From Rhodocollybia butyracea (taxonomy: Eukaryota; Basidiomycota; Agaricomycetes; Agaricales; Omphalotaceae), in NCBI GenBank assembly GCA_015501585.1, contig JADNRY010000123.1, positions 62,001 to 126,000 of the forward strand: DNA of 64,000 bases, given 5' to 3'. Both the position numbers and the translations under genes were made by a program. Shown in pieces: positions 33,822-45,108 of this stretch. The number at the start of each line of letters is the position of its first letter. Position 1 is the stretch's first letter. The notes below the pieces were generated by a model. The model was not told the origin of the DNA, ran no database searches, and saw nothing but the letters and a program-made list of their open reading frames with translations.

Positions 33822-35885
33822 TGGTGGCGCTTGTATTGATCGATCGTTCACTGCTCCGTGCTCTTACACTGCCACCGTCCTTTTATATGTTTCGCTATCC
33901 TTCTTCTGTAGAGTACCTCACCATAGTTGTCATTCACATTCTTGTTTAGTTATCTTCTTAGTTCTCTGCCGCTTGTAGCACATCATGTCTCACCCGAGAA
34001 TAAACCGTGGTTCTGCCAATATCGTGTGACCACTTCAAAGTGTCTGTTGATACAAAATGACAGCCTTTCAACTGCATGCCTGAATCTGATACTTGGACCT
34101 TGTGTATCCTGTGCCCTATATGAGTTCTCTTAAGTGTGCTTAATCCGGTGGCTATTGAGCATTATAAGTAGAAATATTTTCAAAGTACTTTTGTGGGAAT
34201 CTTAATGCCAAGCCTCCCAGAATTACACCAGACGATGACAGAATGACGTGAGTATCAGTCTTTCGATCGCACATCGATCCCTTCAATGTTGGGCTCATTT
34301 CGTGCGCCTGTGGAGACCTGACACAGCCTCACCCCTTATTTGGAGTCGGGACACCGGAGCGTTGATGCCGTTGGGCTCGTTTCGTAGTCCTGTGGAGACC
34401 TGACACAGCCACTAGCCAAATCCGGAGTCAGGACAGGGTCACATGCGCAATACATCATAATTATTCATCATTTCGCGTGTGCATGGCCAACCGCTGAGGC
34501 AGCTTCAAGGAAACCTCGAGCACCATGATGACGAGCCGCAACAGCAGTGGCCAAGCAGCGGTGATGTTCGAAGCTTATTTTATCAATACTATACTCATTA
34601 CTACATTCTACATCAATTTTCTAAAATGTTTACCATCTTTCTGTATTTAAGACTGCCGCTGGTTGTCACTGTGCCAATGTACCGCTTTATCCTCGCGGTC
34701 AGTCATACATGTGACAGACATGGATTTCTGCAATGCACCACTCACACACTCATACTTACAGCGAAAAAGCAAGATATTCTGAAAAAAATCTTGATTCCTG
34801 GCTCAAGTTCTTGTAGCACAAAGAGATAAGGAGGACAGCTAATCTGAATGGATTCAAGCTCATGAATTCTATAGTGTAAATATGAACTTGTAGTGCATAA
34901 AAGACGAGAAAAAGCAAGAGTGTTAGTGTGCCGGCTTGGTGCCGGAACCGGCAGTGCGCGCGGAGCGCTGAAAACTTTGTCATCTTGAATTTTATTGGCC
35001 AAGTCCTGAGTCCATCCGGAGATAGTTCCCATTTGAGAGTCAGGACCAGGGCCTTGAATTCATCTTGAATTCCCGAAACGGAGTCAGGAAAATTGCATGT
35101 ACGTCCGTCAACTCATCGATTTCAAGCGCAAAAATTCAGATTTAAAGTACTTAGAAAGTGAATAAACTCTTTCTCTTCTCTTTATTTTTTCTCCTTTTTT
35201 CAACTTGAAAAAACTTGAAAAACTTGTTCTCTCCACAGACTCAGGACATGAGCCCAATGTTGACCATTCGTTCCCATTAGCAATAAGTATACTATATATT
35301 TGACAAAACCTGAACAAGGAACGTCGGAGAGTTTTACCCATGATGACGGAAGCAGTATGTCGTTGTCGACTGAGCTAAAGGTCATTAAGCTTTAGACCAG
35401 CTCAATGCTAGATCCCTCCATTTGTGTGGGCCTCATTTCTCTTCCCAAAGATTTTTCAGGAGTCATCTGAGCCCGAGTCATCAAGAAGCTTGTACACAAA
35501 CGTTCGCCGGTGTACGTACTCCTAAGTTTTGAAAAACTTTCGGTCGGAGCACTGGAGCGAGATCCAGAGAGTGTGTATGTCGGTATGCATTACGTCTAAG
35601 GCCTCAGTCTCGCCGCCTCAACTCAGCTTGGAATGATCACTCCACCCTTGGTTCGGACCAAGGGGGAGACAGAATTGCGGTTCCATCCCTGGTGTAAAAG
35701 GCTTATGCGGTTTTTTACAGTAACTGTCGAGGCTGCATTCAAACCAAATCGGGAGCAGAACGTATTATTCGCATCCAGATCTTCAAGCACAAATTTTTTA
35801 TTATCAGAAAATTTGAGACTTTTGAAGGACTTAACCCAGCACATCCTTTGGATTGAATCTTTTGGATTGAATAATTACAGATAGT
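33822..35885. other. Gene-free repeat region
   Basis: No gene. It contains the tandem repeat at 34288-34435, a related degenerate copy on the minus strand near 35226-35262, and a 20-base perfect hairpin at 35645-35664 (8-bp stem, TCGG loop). Short frames on both strands look random. Confidence 0.4.
34288..34435 (+). repeat. Two-unit tandem repeat
   Basis: Two units of about 66 bases (34288-34353 and 34370-34435). Both start GTTGGGCTC and contain CTGTGGAGACCTGACACAGCC and end GGAGTCRGGACA, with about 16 bases between. No coding sense. Confidence 0.6.
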
Positions 35886-36900
35886 GTGATTGTGCCTCTT
35901 AATAGCTCTCAACTAGTACTGTGTCAATGAGTTAGTTCAGTAAAGCACCCAGCCGCAAGCAACTTGACTACTTGACAATTAAAAAGGCTTTTGCGGACTC
36001 GTACCGATTTTCTTGGGTCTTCGTTATTAGCTCGAACGGCATATTCGAAGGCGCATTAAGAACTAAACACTCAGAATTCTCGCGTCGATTATCCCAGATT
36101 CGAGTCAAATTCTTAGAGAGTGTCTAAACCCGAAACAGGCGTGGTAGGCTTGCATAGTGCTGTTATCTAATCCGCTTGTTTCGGGAAGGTATCACTGAAG
36201 GCCAGTAATTAACGCGATCGAGACAAGAAACTCGTAAGTATGATGAAAGGACGAGTCGGTTGAAGTCCCGCGGACCAGCAGGGTGAAAACTAGTCACGAC
36301 CAGGAAGCCTGAATCTGAATATCCAGCAGTGGGGATCTCGGACGATCTCCCAGAAAGAGGGTAGCTATTCAATATTCAACGTGAGTCAACAGTGAGGCCT
36401 ACTGAGGATTCACAGCTGAGATTCACACACACGGGGGTTCGAAAAAAGTGTAGTAAATTTGAAAGTGACCGTGACGCCGCCAGAGAATACTTACTATATG
36501 CACCGTAAGAGATCGTGGATCGGAAATCCGTACTTCCCACTGATGTTGTACTGATTAGGGAGAGAATAACAGCTCAAAAAGTAAGTACCTTGGCTCGGAG
36601 AAGTTCAGCTTTCAGCGGTCTGGTTTTGCCGTTCTCGACAGAGCCGTTTTGTTGAGTATCCGCATTTGGCATGTGTCTAACTCCCTGAAATTCCCGTCCT
36701 CTTGGACGGTCACATTCGGCGAACTATCGGTGTGCATTAGGAAGCCGGGGATTCACTTCTGACGATGTCCCGGTTGCAATTGTTGTAGATCTTCAGAACG
36801 TTAACCCCAGTAAACCGCCTTAAGCCCTTCCTTCAATTGATAAGAATGACTAGAAATAAGTAGATAGATTTTCGGCGGATCTGGACTTACATGCTTGATT
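35886..36900 (+). repeat. About 1 kb inverted repeat, left arm
   Basis: Matches 48168-49135 in reverse orientation in many blocks. Examples are TGTGCCTCTTAATAGCTCTC, AGCTCGAACGGCAT, CCCGAAACAGGCGTGGTAGG, GTGACCGTGACG and TCGGCGGATCTGGACTTA. It has accumulated indels and no long frames. The nature is unknown; possibly a non-autonomous mobile element or a segmental duplication arm. Confidence 0.6.
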
Positions 36901-37363
36901 TAGTCAGACTCCGAGTCGCAGCCGTGTCCTTTCCTTCAGTCCCGCCAGTCTTCTTCTACACGAGAAAAGCAGCAACCCCGGTTGCAAGGAGTAAACCAAG
37001 GTCAAGGTTGAAATGTTAAAACGTTGAGGGTTAAACAGTGCACTCTTTTGATAAATTTCCGTCGCACTCAGCACTGGAGCTTGACTGGAGCTCTGATTAC
37101 GTTGGTAGATGACTCATGAGATGGTGAGAGTAGCGCATCGATTTTATCGCTCAGAGTCATCTGAGTCTGCGAACGTGAAGTTAGACGCGTGAGGCCATCG
37201 ATCTGACTCCTTCACCTCCTTCACATGAGACCACGAAGCATAGAGGATGGGTGCATGACTCACAGGTTGTAGTATATCTAGCTACTGTCGTTTCTGGTTT
37301 TCACTTCAACTCGAACCATCAGCACCGCAACTCAACTCTTGTTCTCGCTCCCTAATCATAGCC
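36901..37363. other. Upstream region of orphan-family gene A
   Basis: No gene. The last roughly 100 bases before 37364 resemble the leaders of the other family members (CAACTCGAACCATCA... stretches also seen before 46719). Confidence 0.35.
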
Positions 37364-38075
37364 ATGGGCGGATCCTTGCTCCTATACAAACTGGACTACG
37401 ACGGCGACGATGCATTCGAAGAGTTGGGAGACGGCGACTCCTTTAGCTACCGCTACCAAGGCTGGCATACCATAAAGGCCGAGGTCCTCCGCGCTGGCAT
37501 CACCTATCTCGACTCCGTAAAAAAGGATGCCACGAAAGCAGAGTCTGCGCTTGAATTTTTTCACCGACAACGACATCACGCTCCCGTCTTCCATTGAGAC
37601 CGACGAGGAAGCGCTTTCTGAAGGAAGGGCAGTCATCAACGCCGCGTTGACTATCCTTCGCAGCTGGGTCCGCGAGCCTCAGAACAACGGCCAATCTTTG
37701 CTTTTCCCAGTCTCAGGTCTTGGTGGTGGTCCCGCCTCCTCCTTCGCCATGTCCGTCAGAATGCATCAGATGATGGAAAGCAAAGACCTCGATGGTCTCA
37801 TGGACATGTCTTACCATAGCCAAAAGATCATGGACATAGTCCATTCTCCTGTCGAATTGGCCAAAGTTGGGATGAGAGGAATGTTTGCATTCATGAGGCT
37901 CGGAGATAATGCCGCTATCATCTATCCTGAAGAGGCGCAACTGATGGTACCCGTGTTGGAGAAGGTCTTTCCGTTGATAGAAGACACGGAGAATTTCGAC
38001 ACTTTGCAGGAGTGCGTCGGGCAGTTGAGAGACTTGTTTGCGAAATGTCAAGATGGTTATTATATTACGGGGTAG
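37364..38075 (+). CDS. Orphan-family protein A (frameshifted)
   Basis: Member of an expanded family I cannot link to any known domain. About 236 aa, intronless. N-terminus LLLYKLDYDGDDAFEEL, SFSYRYQGWHTIKAEVLR, ITYLDSVKK; middle LTILRSWVREPQNNG; then KDLDGLMDMSYHSQKIMD, ELAKVGMRGMFAFMRLGD, IYPEEAQLMVPVLEKV and LRDLFAKCQDGYYITG. No signal peptide or membrane helix; cytosolic location is inferred. A run of six T (37556-37561) shifts the frame by one base between ALEFF and TDNDITLP; one T fewer restores the paralogue sequence. It could be an assembly error. A U6 snRNA gene follows 215 bases downstream on the same strand. Confidence 0.7.
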
Positions 38076-38289
38076 TTTCGAGGGTTTCCGGACGTCTTCA
38101 ATTGCTGATTGTACCCAAGTAAAGTATGTCTCTGTAAAATAACTGTCTCGGTTCGACAAAATTTGTAGTAGTAAGAGGTAGTAACGCGGTTGAGCGCCCA
38201 ATTCCGAAAATAGTAATCCGTCTTGTTCCCGTCGACTGTCTACAATCAAATGGCTTCCCATCAGGACCATGTATGGACACTATACTTCT

Positions 38290-38313
38290 GTCCCCTTCGG
38301 GGTGACATACGAA

Positions 38314-38344
<31 letters not shown>

Positions 38345-38408
38345 GGCCCCTGCACAAGGATGACACGCTTTCCCGGAGTGGTAGATCTACGGATCTCAAT
38401 ATTTATTT
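38290..38408 (+). ncRNA. U6 spliceosomal snRNA gene, copy 1
   Basis: Pol III-transcribed core RNA of the spliceosome. The 5' stem-loop GTCCCCTTCGGGG is followed by AAATTGGAACGATACAGAGA with the invariant ACAGAGA box at 38328-38334. Then come GATTAGCATGGCCCC containing the AGC triad (38340-38342), and TGCACAAGGATGACACGC forming the internal stem-loop. After that point the sequence (CTTTCCCGGAGTGGTAG...) leaves the usual U6 3' end but is shared with copy 2, ending in T-rich sequence at about 38404-38416. A TATA-like CTATACTT and about 110 bases of upstream sequence are also shared with copy 2. Confidence 0.85.
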
Positions 38409-38479
38409 TCCTTTTTGCTTTATTTATTCACAAGGACGACCTAGGACGACATGCTCTAACTCAAGCAACAATTCAGAGC

Positions 38480-38545
38480 CTAGACTCGTAGGTCTACTAC
38501 TCCAGGAAAGCGTGTTATTCTTGTGCAGGGGCCTTGCTAATCTTG
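38480..38545 (-). pseudogene. Antisense U6 fragment
   Basis: On the minus strand this reads AAGATTAGCAAGGCCCCTGC, then ACAAGAATAACACGCTTTCC..., a degraded copy of the middle and 3' part of the U6 gene that starts 190 bases upstream in the opposite direction. The ACAGAGA box is lost. Confidence 0.7.
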
Positions 38546-38882
38546 ATATTTTACAGAAACAGTGTTGGACCTCCAGTAACAATGGCGTCCGACTCGCGTT
38601 GGTGTTGCGCGAAATGGTGGTGCATTAACCCGCCGGTCCTCTCCGGTGCAACGAAACTTGCATCGATCATCACCGATGCCTTCAAGCAGCTTGCTTTAAC
38701 TTAACAATAATGGCAACTTGTACGGGCGCTGCAGTGTCATGCATCCTAATGGTAATCCTGGAATAGCACGGCACAGGCGGTCGTTAACGATACAAAGTTC
38801 GATAGGTGTATATATATATCAGCTGTCCGTAGCACAAACTAACATTAGAAGAATCTAAAAAAAACATATATTCGAACACAAA
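38546..38882. other. Intergenic, nothing recognised
   Basis: No gene or clear element; includes a short TATATATATA stretch near 38810-38820. Confidence 0.3.
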
Positions 38883-39682
38883 TCACGAAAACACAACCAG
38901 TCCGCCAACTCCCAATCCCATCGCCACTGTGAACAAAACCGGACCCAGCGCGGAAGATCCCAGCGATACACGGCTAGCCCCGCTGCTGCTGCTACCACTT
39001 GGTGCAGCAGCTCCGAATTCACTAAGCCATTGGCTGTAGTCCAGAATCGAGCCGGTCGCAGGGGCAGAGGTTCCAGGCGGGGTGGTAAACGACGGTATGA
39101 ATGTTGCTAATACTGCTGTGGTGACGCCACCGATGACGGTTGTGCTATGTAGATAGATACCCGTTAGTATAGCTGAGATAGATGGGAAATCGAGACTTGC
39201 TAGGTGTATGGCGTTGGCCCGCCTACTGGGCCCGTTGTTGGAGGTGGGGCACCGACGATTCCACCGCCTTGCGGAGAGTCGTGGCAGGTGTCGTGGTGGC
39301 AGCGAGAGTTGCGGCTAGAGGTGTAGTAGTGGAAGTGGAAGTACGAGTGTTGGCGGGGGGTGTAGCTGCGCCAGCTAATATTGTGGAGCTAAAATGATAA
39401 TAATAACACCGTTAACGATCCTGGATTAACGCTCGGAATTCGGGGGAAATCAATCACATTATGGAAGTGGTAGCAAGGCCTTGTGCATTAAGAGTGACGA
39501 CCTCAACGATGGAATTGCCTGGGACCAAACTACAGAGTAACAAAAAAAGGAAGGAAGAATTGAGTTTCACTATAACTTTTTGGTCGAGAAATAACGGATA
39601 TTGCTCACGGATCAGCAACGGTCTGAGTTTGAGCATAGACAAGAGCCAAAAAGAGGGCAAACGAGAAAAGAAAGTCTCGCAT
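38883..39682 (-). pseudogene. Ser/Thr-rich secreted GPI-anchor-type protein, probably inactivated
   Basis: The start MRDFLFSFALFLALVYAQ is a clear signal peptide. It is followed by QTVADPLVPGNSIVEVVTL, a Thr/Ala/Pro-rich stretch, GGIVGAPPPTTGPVGGPTPY, VIGGVTTAVLATFIPSF, and a C-terminus with a small-residue site (GSSSSGAS) and hydrophobic tail VLFTVAMGLGVGGLVVFS, as for GPI attachment. It would be a cell-wall or plasma-membrane surface protein. Two defects are seen: a one-base shift near 39270 (TTL to PQGGG), and a CT instead of GT where a donor is needed after PTPY. So it is likely dead or misassembled. A second partial copy lies at 46360-46520. Confidence 0.6.
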
Positions 39683-41037
39683 TTGAGCTGGTGGTAGGGC
39701 CCGTGGCCGTCGTGGTGAGATGATGCAAAAGCCGTCAATGTGACAGCGTGACAAATCCGGTGACAATGAAATGTTCCTTGATGTTTCTCAGCGCTTATTC
39801 CACATACATCCTTCGATCTTCCCTCACTTGACTGAACTTCAACCTACATGGACATAGGCCCTTCTAGAGCACCACAGCTCAAGTGCCACAGAACTCACCC
39901 GCTAGATTCTTAAAAACTTTACTTGAGCTTTAGAACCGTTACGCAATCTTATCTTTAGTGAGCTAGCTTCCGTCCTTCTGTGATCAAACCGTCGATCTTT
40001 ATCCAAGCTTTATCAAATTATCACTACGTGGGGCAATACCTTGGAATTAGATATCACTATAAAAGCGGAGAAGGATGTTTCAAGAAGGAAAGGGAAACGC
40101 TCATATACACGTATCAGTTCTTGAAACGGCTACCGGCTTGGGATTCTATGGGAAAAACTCTCCTTCTAGTCTGCCAGAGGACGCTTCGTTTAGAAGGGCA
40201 AGGAACCATACGCATTCGATCTCAAAGGACACACGATATCTGGGTAGAGCGACTCCAAAACCAATGGTTGCTGTATTCAACACATGTCTTGGATACTTCC
40301 TTGTTCTTTCACGCGGAATCCAATTTGACAGGATGCCAGCTTACTCTTCGGTGGTGCTCTTATTCGAAAAAAGAAAAAAAAAAAAACTGCTGTAAACCGA
40401 CCGCAGGTAGCGCAAGATGCTCACTCTTGTTCTGCATCGCTCTCACGCGGTTAATGACTTACTCCCGTTGCCCGTACGCCAATTCATCACCCTCTTCAAT
40501 CCTAGTGCTCACACACCATGGAAACGTTGTCCTAACAGAGGTAAGTATGTGTTTGTATTGCTACAACTCCGATTGGATCGATCTCCTGGCACGGATGCTC
40601 CAGTACGAGCTTACCCGGCTAATCCGGCTTTGGACATCCATTCGAGCGGCATACCAATGGTACTCCATACAAGTGCGCCTTCATGTAGTCGATAAACAGT
40701 AATCATCCAGACCTCAAAACCCATTTTACAAGGAACCCACGATCGAAGTTCGCGGATTATTGCAGCTGCTTCTACCGGTACTAGTCTTTGTGCTATTCAT
40801 ATTAAACCGATAATCCGAGGTGATGCGTTCGGGTTTCCGAGAGAGAAAGAAGTTTTAAATCAGTCGGAGGTGGGTGTCTTGTATTTTTCTCGTGATTTTC
40901 TCGCCGAAGAGTACGTAGACGTCACTCCTGCGACGGTTCTGACCCTTGAAATGTAAAACAGCCTAAAAACCGAAAAATCTTCTGAGGAGAGATCAAGCAT
41001 CAGAAAATTTTCGATGGACGAATAGAGGAATCGGATA
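39683..41037. other. Gene-poor stretch
   Basis: Overlapping frames at 39980-40702 are not protein-like, apart from a short RKML-containing stretch near 40410 that recalls the P450 helix C region but is too little to call. A/T-rich with a poly-A run near 40370-40385. Confidence 0.3.
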
Positions 41038-41173
41038 TTCTCTGTTGGGAACACTAACAGAGAAACTGAAATCGAAAAAAGTTTTCTGTTAGAACTCCCA
41101 ACACAGAACTTTTGTGTTGGGAATGCCAACAAAGAATGCACGGTTCTCTGTTGGCATTCCCCCAACGCAGAAC
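41038..41173. repeat. Cluster of four imperfect palindromes
   Basis: Four units of 24-31 bases (41038-41064, 41084-41109, 41111-41134, 41143-41173). Each is a self-complementary form of TTCTSTGTTGGGAA...CCAACAGAGAA, and alternate units run in opposite orientation. Neighbouring units can also pair with each other. No coding sense. Confidence 0.65.
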
Positions 41174-41229
41174 ATCACTTCTCTTCCGGAATCCGATACG
41201 GAACACGGACTCGAACGCGTGATTTCCTG

Positions 41230-41295
41230 AGGCAATTAGCATGGCCCCGACACGCTTTCTCGGCTTACGAGTCTCGCTATTTATTTTGCTGTCTT
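41230..41295 (+). pseudogene. Internally deleted U6 fragment
   Basis: AATTAGCATGGCCCC is followed directly by GACACGCTTTCTCGG and then CGCTATTTATTTTGCTG. This matches the U6 copy at 38337-38415 with about 9 bases of the internal stem-loop deleted and no 5' part or ACAGAGA box. Confidence 0.65.
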
Positions 41296-42141
41296 TTCAG
41301 TCAGTTTGTTTAGTTTTATTCTCGTCTTTACGAAAGAGTTATATTCGAAGGCACATACACAAGGATTATAATCAATTGCGACTAGGAAATATACAATCAA
41401 AATCTTAACCAGACAAGTCGCTGGAACCTTTCAGTTCGGGCCCAGTTTTTGAGCTAATGAGCTCATTTGCTCAGAAAGACTCGCAGGGTCGCGTCGATTG
41501 GTCGGTTTCTCGAGTGAGGATAGGCGTTTTGACTTCTTGCGTCGATGAGGAAGTAGAAATTCTGCTTTCACTTTACCACGCTCATACTGGGTGGCACGGA
41601 TAGGGAAGGTGTAATATCAGGATTCGGAAATATGCGCTCAGAGGCGGCGACTAAGTTGTCCGAAATAGTGGGGGGCAGAGGGAACCTCCCGATGTAGAGA
41701 ATACAGAAGTATGTACAAACCTCCTTCAAAGTGGTGATTTAACCTCTGATTTCACTTACATTCCCAGGGCAAGATACGGTCCCTGTCGTCGACGAAATCA
41801 AAGTGGAATGGTAATTATCCAGCCGAAGATTCTGCCTTTCCTGGTCAAAGCTGTATACCAATCCAAGTACATCGGAGTAATACTACAACACACCCATCCC
41901 ACTTCTCCCTATTCCGTATGAGCCGTCCCATGATGTTCTGAAAGGGCGAAATTGTGGCTACATACATGTTATTTTCAGGGTATTTATCATGAAGTTACGT
42001 AGGTAGGTGGAGGTGCATCTGAAATTCCATCCCCTGCAAGCTGAGATTCAAGATTATGTATATGATCCGCCATCCTCCCAATTATAGTAGTTTCCATTGT
42101 CGCTCGCATATCATTAGGATCCAGATCTCCCTGGATTGGGA
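41296..42141. other. Intergenic, nothing recognised
   Basis: No gene or element could be supported. Confidence 0.3.
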
Positions 42142-43136
42142 TCAAGGTGCTAAGAGAGTGTAACAATAACCCTGACTGTCGGATTTCAGACTCGTTGGGC
42201 TCAATTTGAGATATGGGGGTGTGATGATTAATATGGTTATGCTTGTGTTGGCTCTTTTTTTTTGTGGGGATATCATGCCATTGGGAATGACATTGACACC
42301 TCCCAGCTTGTGCACCGTGTCTATCAACAAAGGAGAGACACGTCCCAGGCTTGCCCTGACCGCTTGACGGCGACGCCGATACACGAGCACGAAAATGCCT
42401 ATGCTCGCAGCAAGGACAAAAAGCGATCCAATCACAGTCCCTACAATAGCACCCCGAGAAAGAATACTATGTTTTGGGGTAAAAGCATCTATAGCATTGG
42501 TCTCAGAAGATTGGCTCTGGAAACTGATCAAAGAAGATTGGGTTTGAAAGGATCATAATCAAAAGTGAGTATAACAAACATTATTGTTGTTGAAGTCATT
42601 GTCGAAGTCATTGTCGATGAAGAGCTCATAGTAGTGGGTGTTTTCGCAGACATTGAGATTGGCGATCTGGTATGTTTTGAGGCTGCAGTATTCGGACTCG
42701 GAACACTAAATAAAGGTTAGCTTCGGAAAGATATCAAGAGTGAGCTAAACAGACGTCGATATTACTGTTGTCAAAGTCATCGTGAATGAAGTGCTAAAAG
42801 TGCTGATCTCTGGACTAGGTATATGAATACGTTGATAGAATTTTAATGAGCACGCCGGGCATGACAGAGGAATAGATAGTTCACAAACATTTTTATTGGT
42901 GTCACTTGTAACTTTGGATCTTGTGAACTTGAATGACTCAGTGTATGAAGAGTGGAAGTTGAAGCACTGGTAGTTCTGATAACTGTGTTGGTAGTGCTGG
43001 AGGAGCTGGCAGTACTGCTGGTATAACCGCTAGTAGCGAGGGTAGTATTACCAGGCTGGAAAATAGCCTTCAAGATGAACGCTATGGGGGATCCAGCGGG
43101 GGAGGCCCCAGACTTGTCAGAACCGGTGGTATCCAT
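42142..43136 (-). CDS. Ser/Thr-rich single-pass membrane protein
   Basis: Probable cell-surface protein. The N-proximal part (about 43136 downward) reads GSPIAFILKAIFQPGNTTLA and then a Ser/Thr-rich stretch (GYTSSTASSSSTT...). Further exons of Ser/Thr/Val-rich sequence lead to one strong transmembrane segment, AIVGTVIGSLFVLAASIGIF, followed by a basic stop-transfer YRRRRQ and a cytosolic tail of about 80 residues. This is a common agaricomycete layout of unknown function. Exon boundaries between about 42560 and 42850 are uncertain, and the true start may lie further upstream (to about 43330), where a signal peptide would be expected but I could not fix it. Confidence 0.5.
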
Positions 43137-45108
43137 GTAAGTACTAGGTTCTGGGATTTGTCTGCCTATAAAATGAACGTGGCGGGGCCAGATTGTCTGC
43201 CATGGCCATCTTGTTTAGAGTGCTGTCTTATAATCAACTATCCATTGTATCATCAACTTGAACTAACACTCACCAGGATAGCTCTCAAACATCAGTTCTT
43301 CAAGCCCCATCTTCCGAGTTGATGCCTCTATTGCTAATTAGATTGAGGCGATTTGCAGGTAGCATTCCCAGTCTTGACCAATTAATCTTCGCGAACAACT
43401 GTAACAGATAAGTCATTGAATATCTACAAATAGACACGAGGATTTCCGGTCCTCCATTGAACCGACAAGGTTTACAAACTCACGCATATAATAAGTATTT
43501 CAAAGAAAAGGTAGTGATCTTCAAATCTAAGATAATGAACGAATCACCCTATAACCAAAGCACCCTTATTTAGGTATGGCCCAAGTAAGTATGCCCCCAA
43601 ACTTGTACTAATTTCTCCAGTAGTGTTGTGTTTCGTTTTCTCCATGTTTCAAAAGACTATCGGAGAGATCATCAAGAGAACATTTGATTAGTCGTATCAA
43701 ATGCAAAAAAAGAAGCCTCTTATTCTTGCCGGCCAGAGCACATACAGGTGTCTATGTTGCTCAATTGCCCACTTCCCAATGATCAGTGTTTACAGTCACT
43801 TGCAAATTCATGGCATGAGGTTGAATTGTAATGCATGTAATACAGCAGGTTTCAGTGTAGTAGTTAGCTGGAATTCAAAGAGGTAGACAGGGGAAGGCTG
43901 AGCCCGATCAAATCGTAATTTGACCACGGATATAGCTTGCGGATCACAAACAATCAGCAGTCGCGCATTGACGAGCAACATGGAAGATTGTCGAGCTGGT
44001 ATCAAGCGAGACGACAGCTACATAGCATGGAGAAGTACGAGAGAAAAAGGCTTGGAGTATACAATACTTAGTGGCTTCTGAGTTTACCTCAAAAATAGTA
44101 GACACGAGATGGAGGGGTGCAACAACACGCACACTGTACGGGAAAAATGGGACAAGCTGATACGGATATCATTGTGCACCCGTCGGGTCGATGAGTCGTT
44201 GGATCCGGGCGTCGGGAATGGTGGTATGCCCTCGTCAAACCTCCATGATGAACAAAAGTCGGTTGAACAGGATATACTTATCTTTCTGATTCTTTCATCG
44301 GAACTTCACTAGTACCTTGCCCTTCGTTCCGAGATCTGGTTGTTCCGAGATCAAGAATCCCGAATCAAAATCGCGGCCGTTCAACTTCTAACATACACTT
44401 TGGCTCACTTTGGTCACAACATCGACTGCCCAGTGAACTATCCTCGCTCTACATGATATGTAATCCAAGAATTTCAATTCAGGGTATTGATAAAGAGGAC
44501 GGTGGATGCTATGAAACCCTCGAATACAGGTAATAGTAAGGGAGGATGGAGAGGGGTCATGGTGCTAGTTGGAATTTAAGGTAGCATACAATAGCACCTA
44601 ATTTGCGATTGGATTTTTACACGTCGCATTAGTACTTGTATTCTGTAAGGTTTGCATGTACATGGCTAGTAGTTGGGCTATTGGAGTACTGGAGGAAAGG
44701 CCTAGTATGATGCTTATTGACATAGGAGATGGGGATGTAGCATAATATGCTGTTCACGCCAACTCCGAGTCAGCTCAAATTCAGCTCTCGAGGCTCACAG
44801 AATCCCCGTATTTTCATGTACTGAGCGCTATTTCCTAGATGGAAGGTTTTGTCCAAGCGACTCTTAGTAGTACTATCTATGTAATTGAAAATTTGAAGGT
44901 TTGAACTGTGGTCGTCGTCGCTGGACTTCCCAAGGAGTTGGAGACGTGTTTAATAGTTTTTCAGGCGCAAGTACGGTGATAAAAACACAGAAAACGATAC
45001 TCGAGGAAATACATACAACACGAAAGTTGGAATTCATCTAAACAGCGTTGACTCCTTCGAAGTTTTATAAGTAATCAGAATGGGCGTAAGCTGCGGATGA
45101 AGCAAAAC
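43137..45108. other. Intergenic, nothing recognised
   Basis: Upstream part of the membrane-protein gene may extend into 43137-43330. Beyond that no gene, RNA or repeat is supported. Confidence 0.35.

Noticed and set aside
38190..38290. tRNA gene search around U6 copy 1 and other GGTTCGA-like sites
   Set aside because: No cloverleaf with acceptor stem and A box could be built at any site; B-box-like matches alone are not enough.
39980..40702. Long plus-strand open frame (about 240 codons)
   Set aside because: Overlapping open frames in other phases, low-complexity lysine run from poly-A, and no conserved pattern except a short RKML motif that resembles P450 helix C; insufficient for a gene call.
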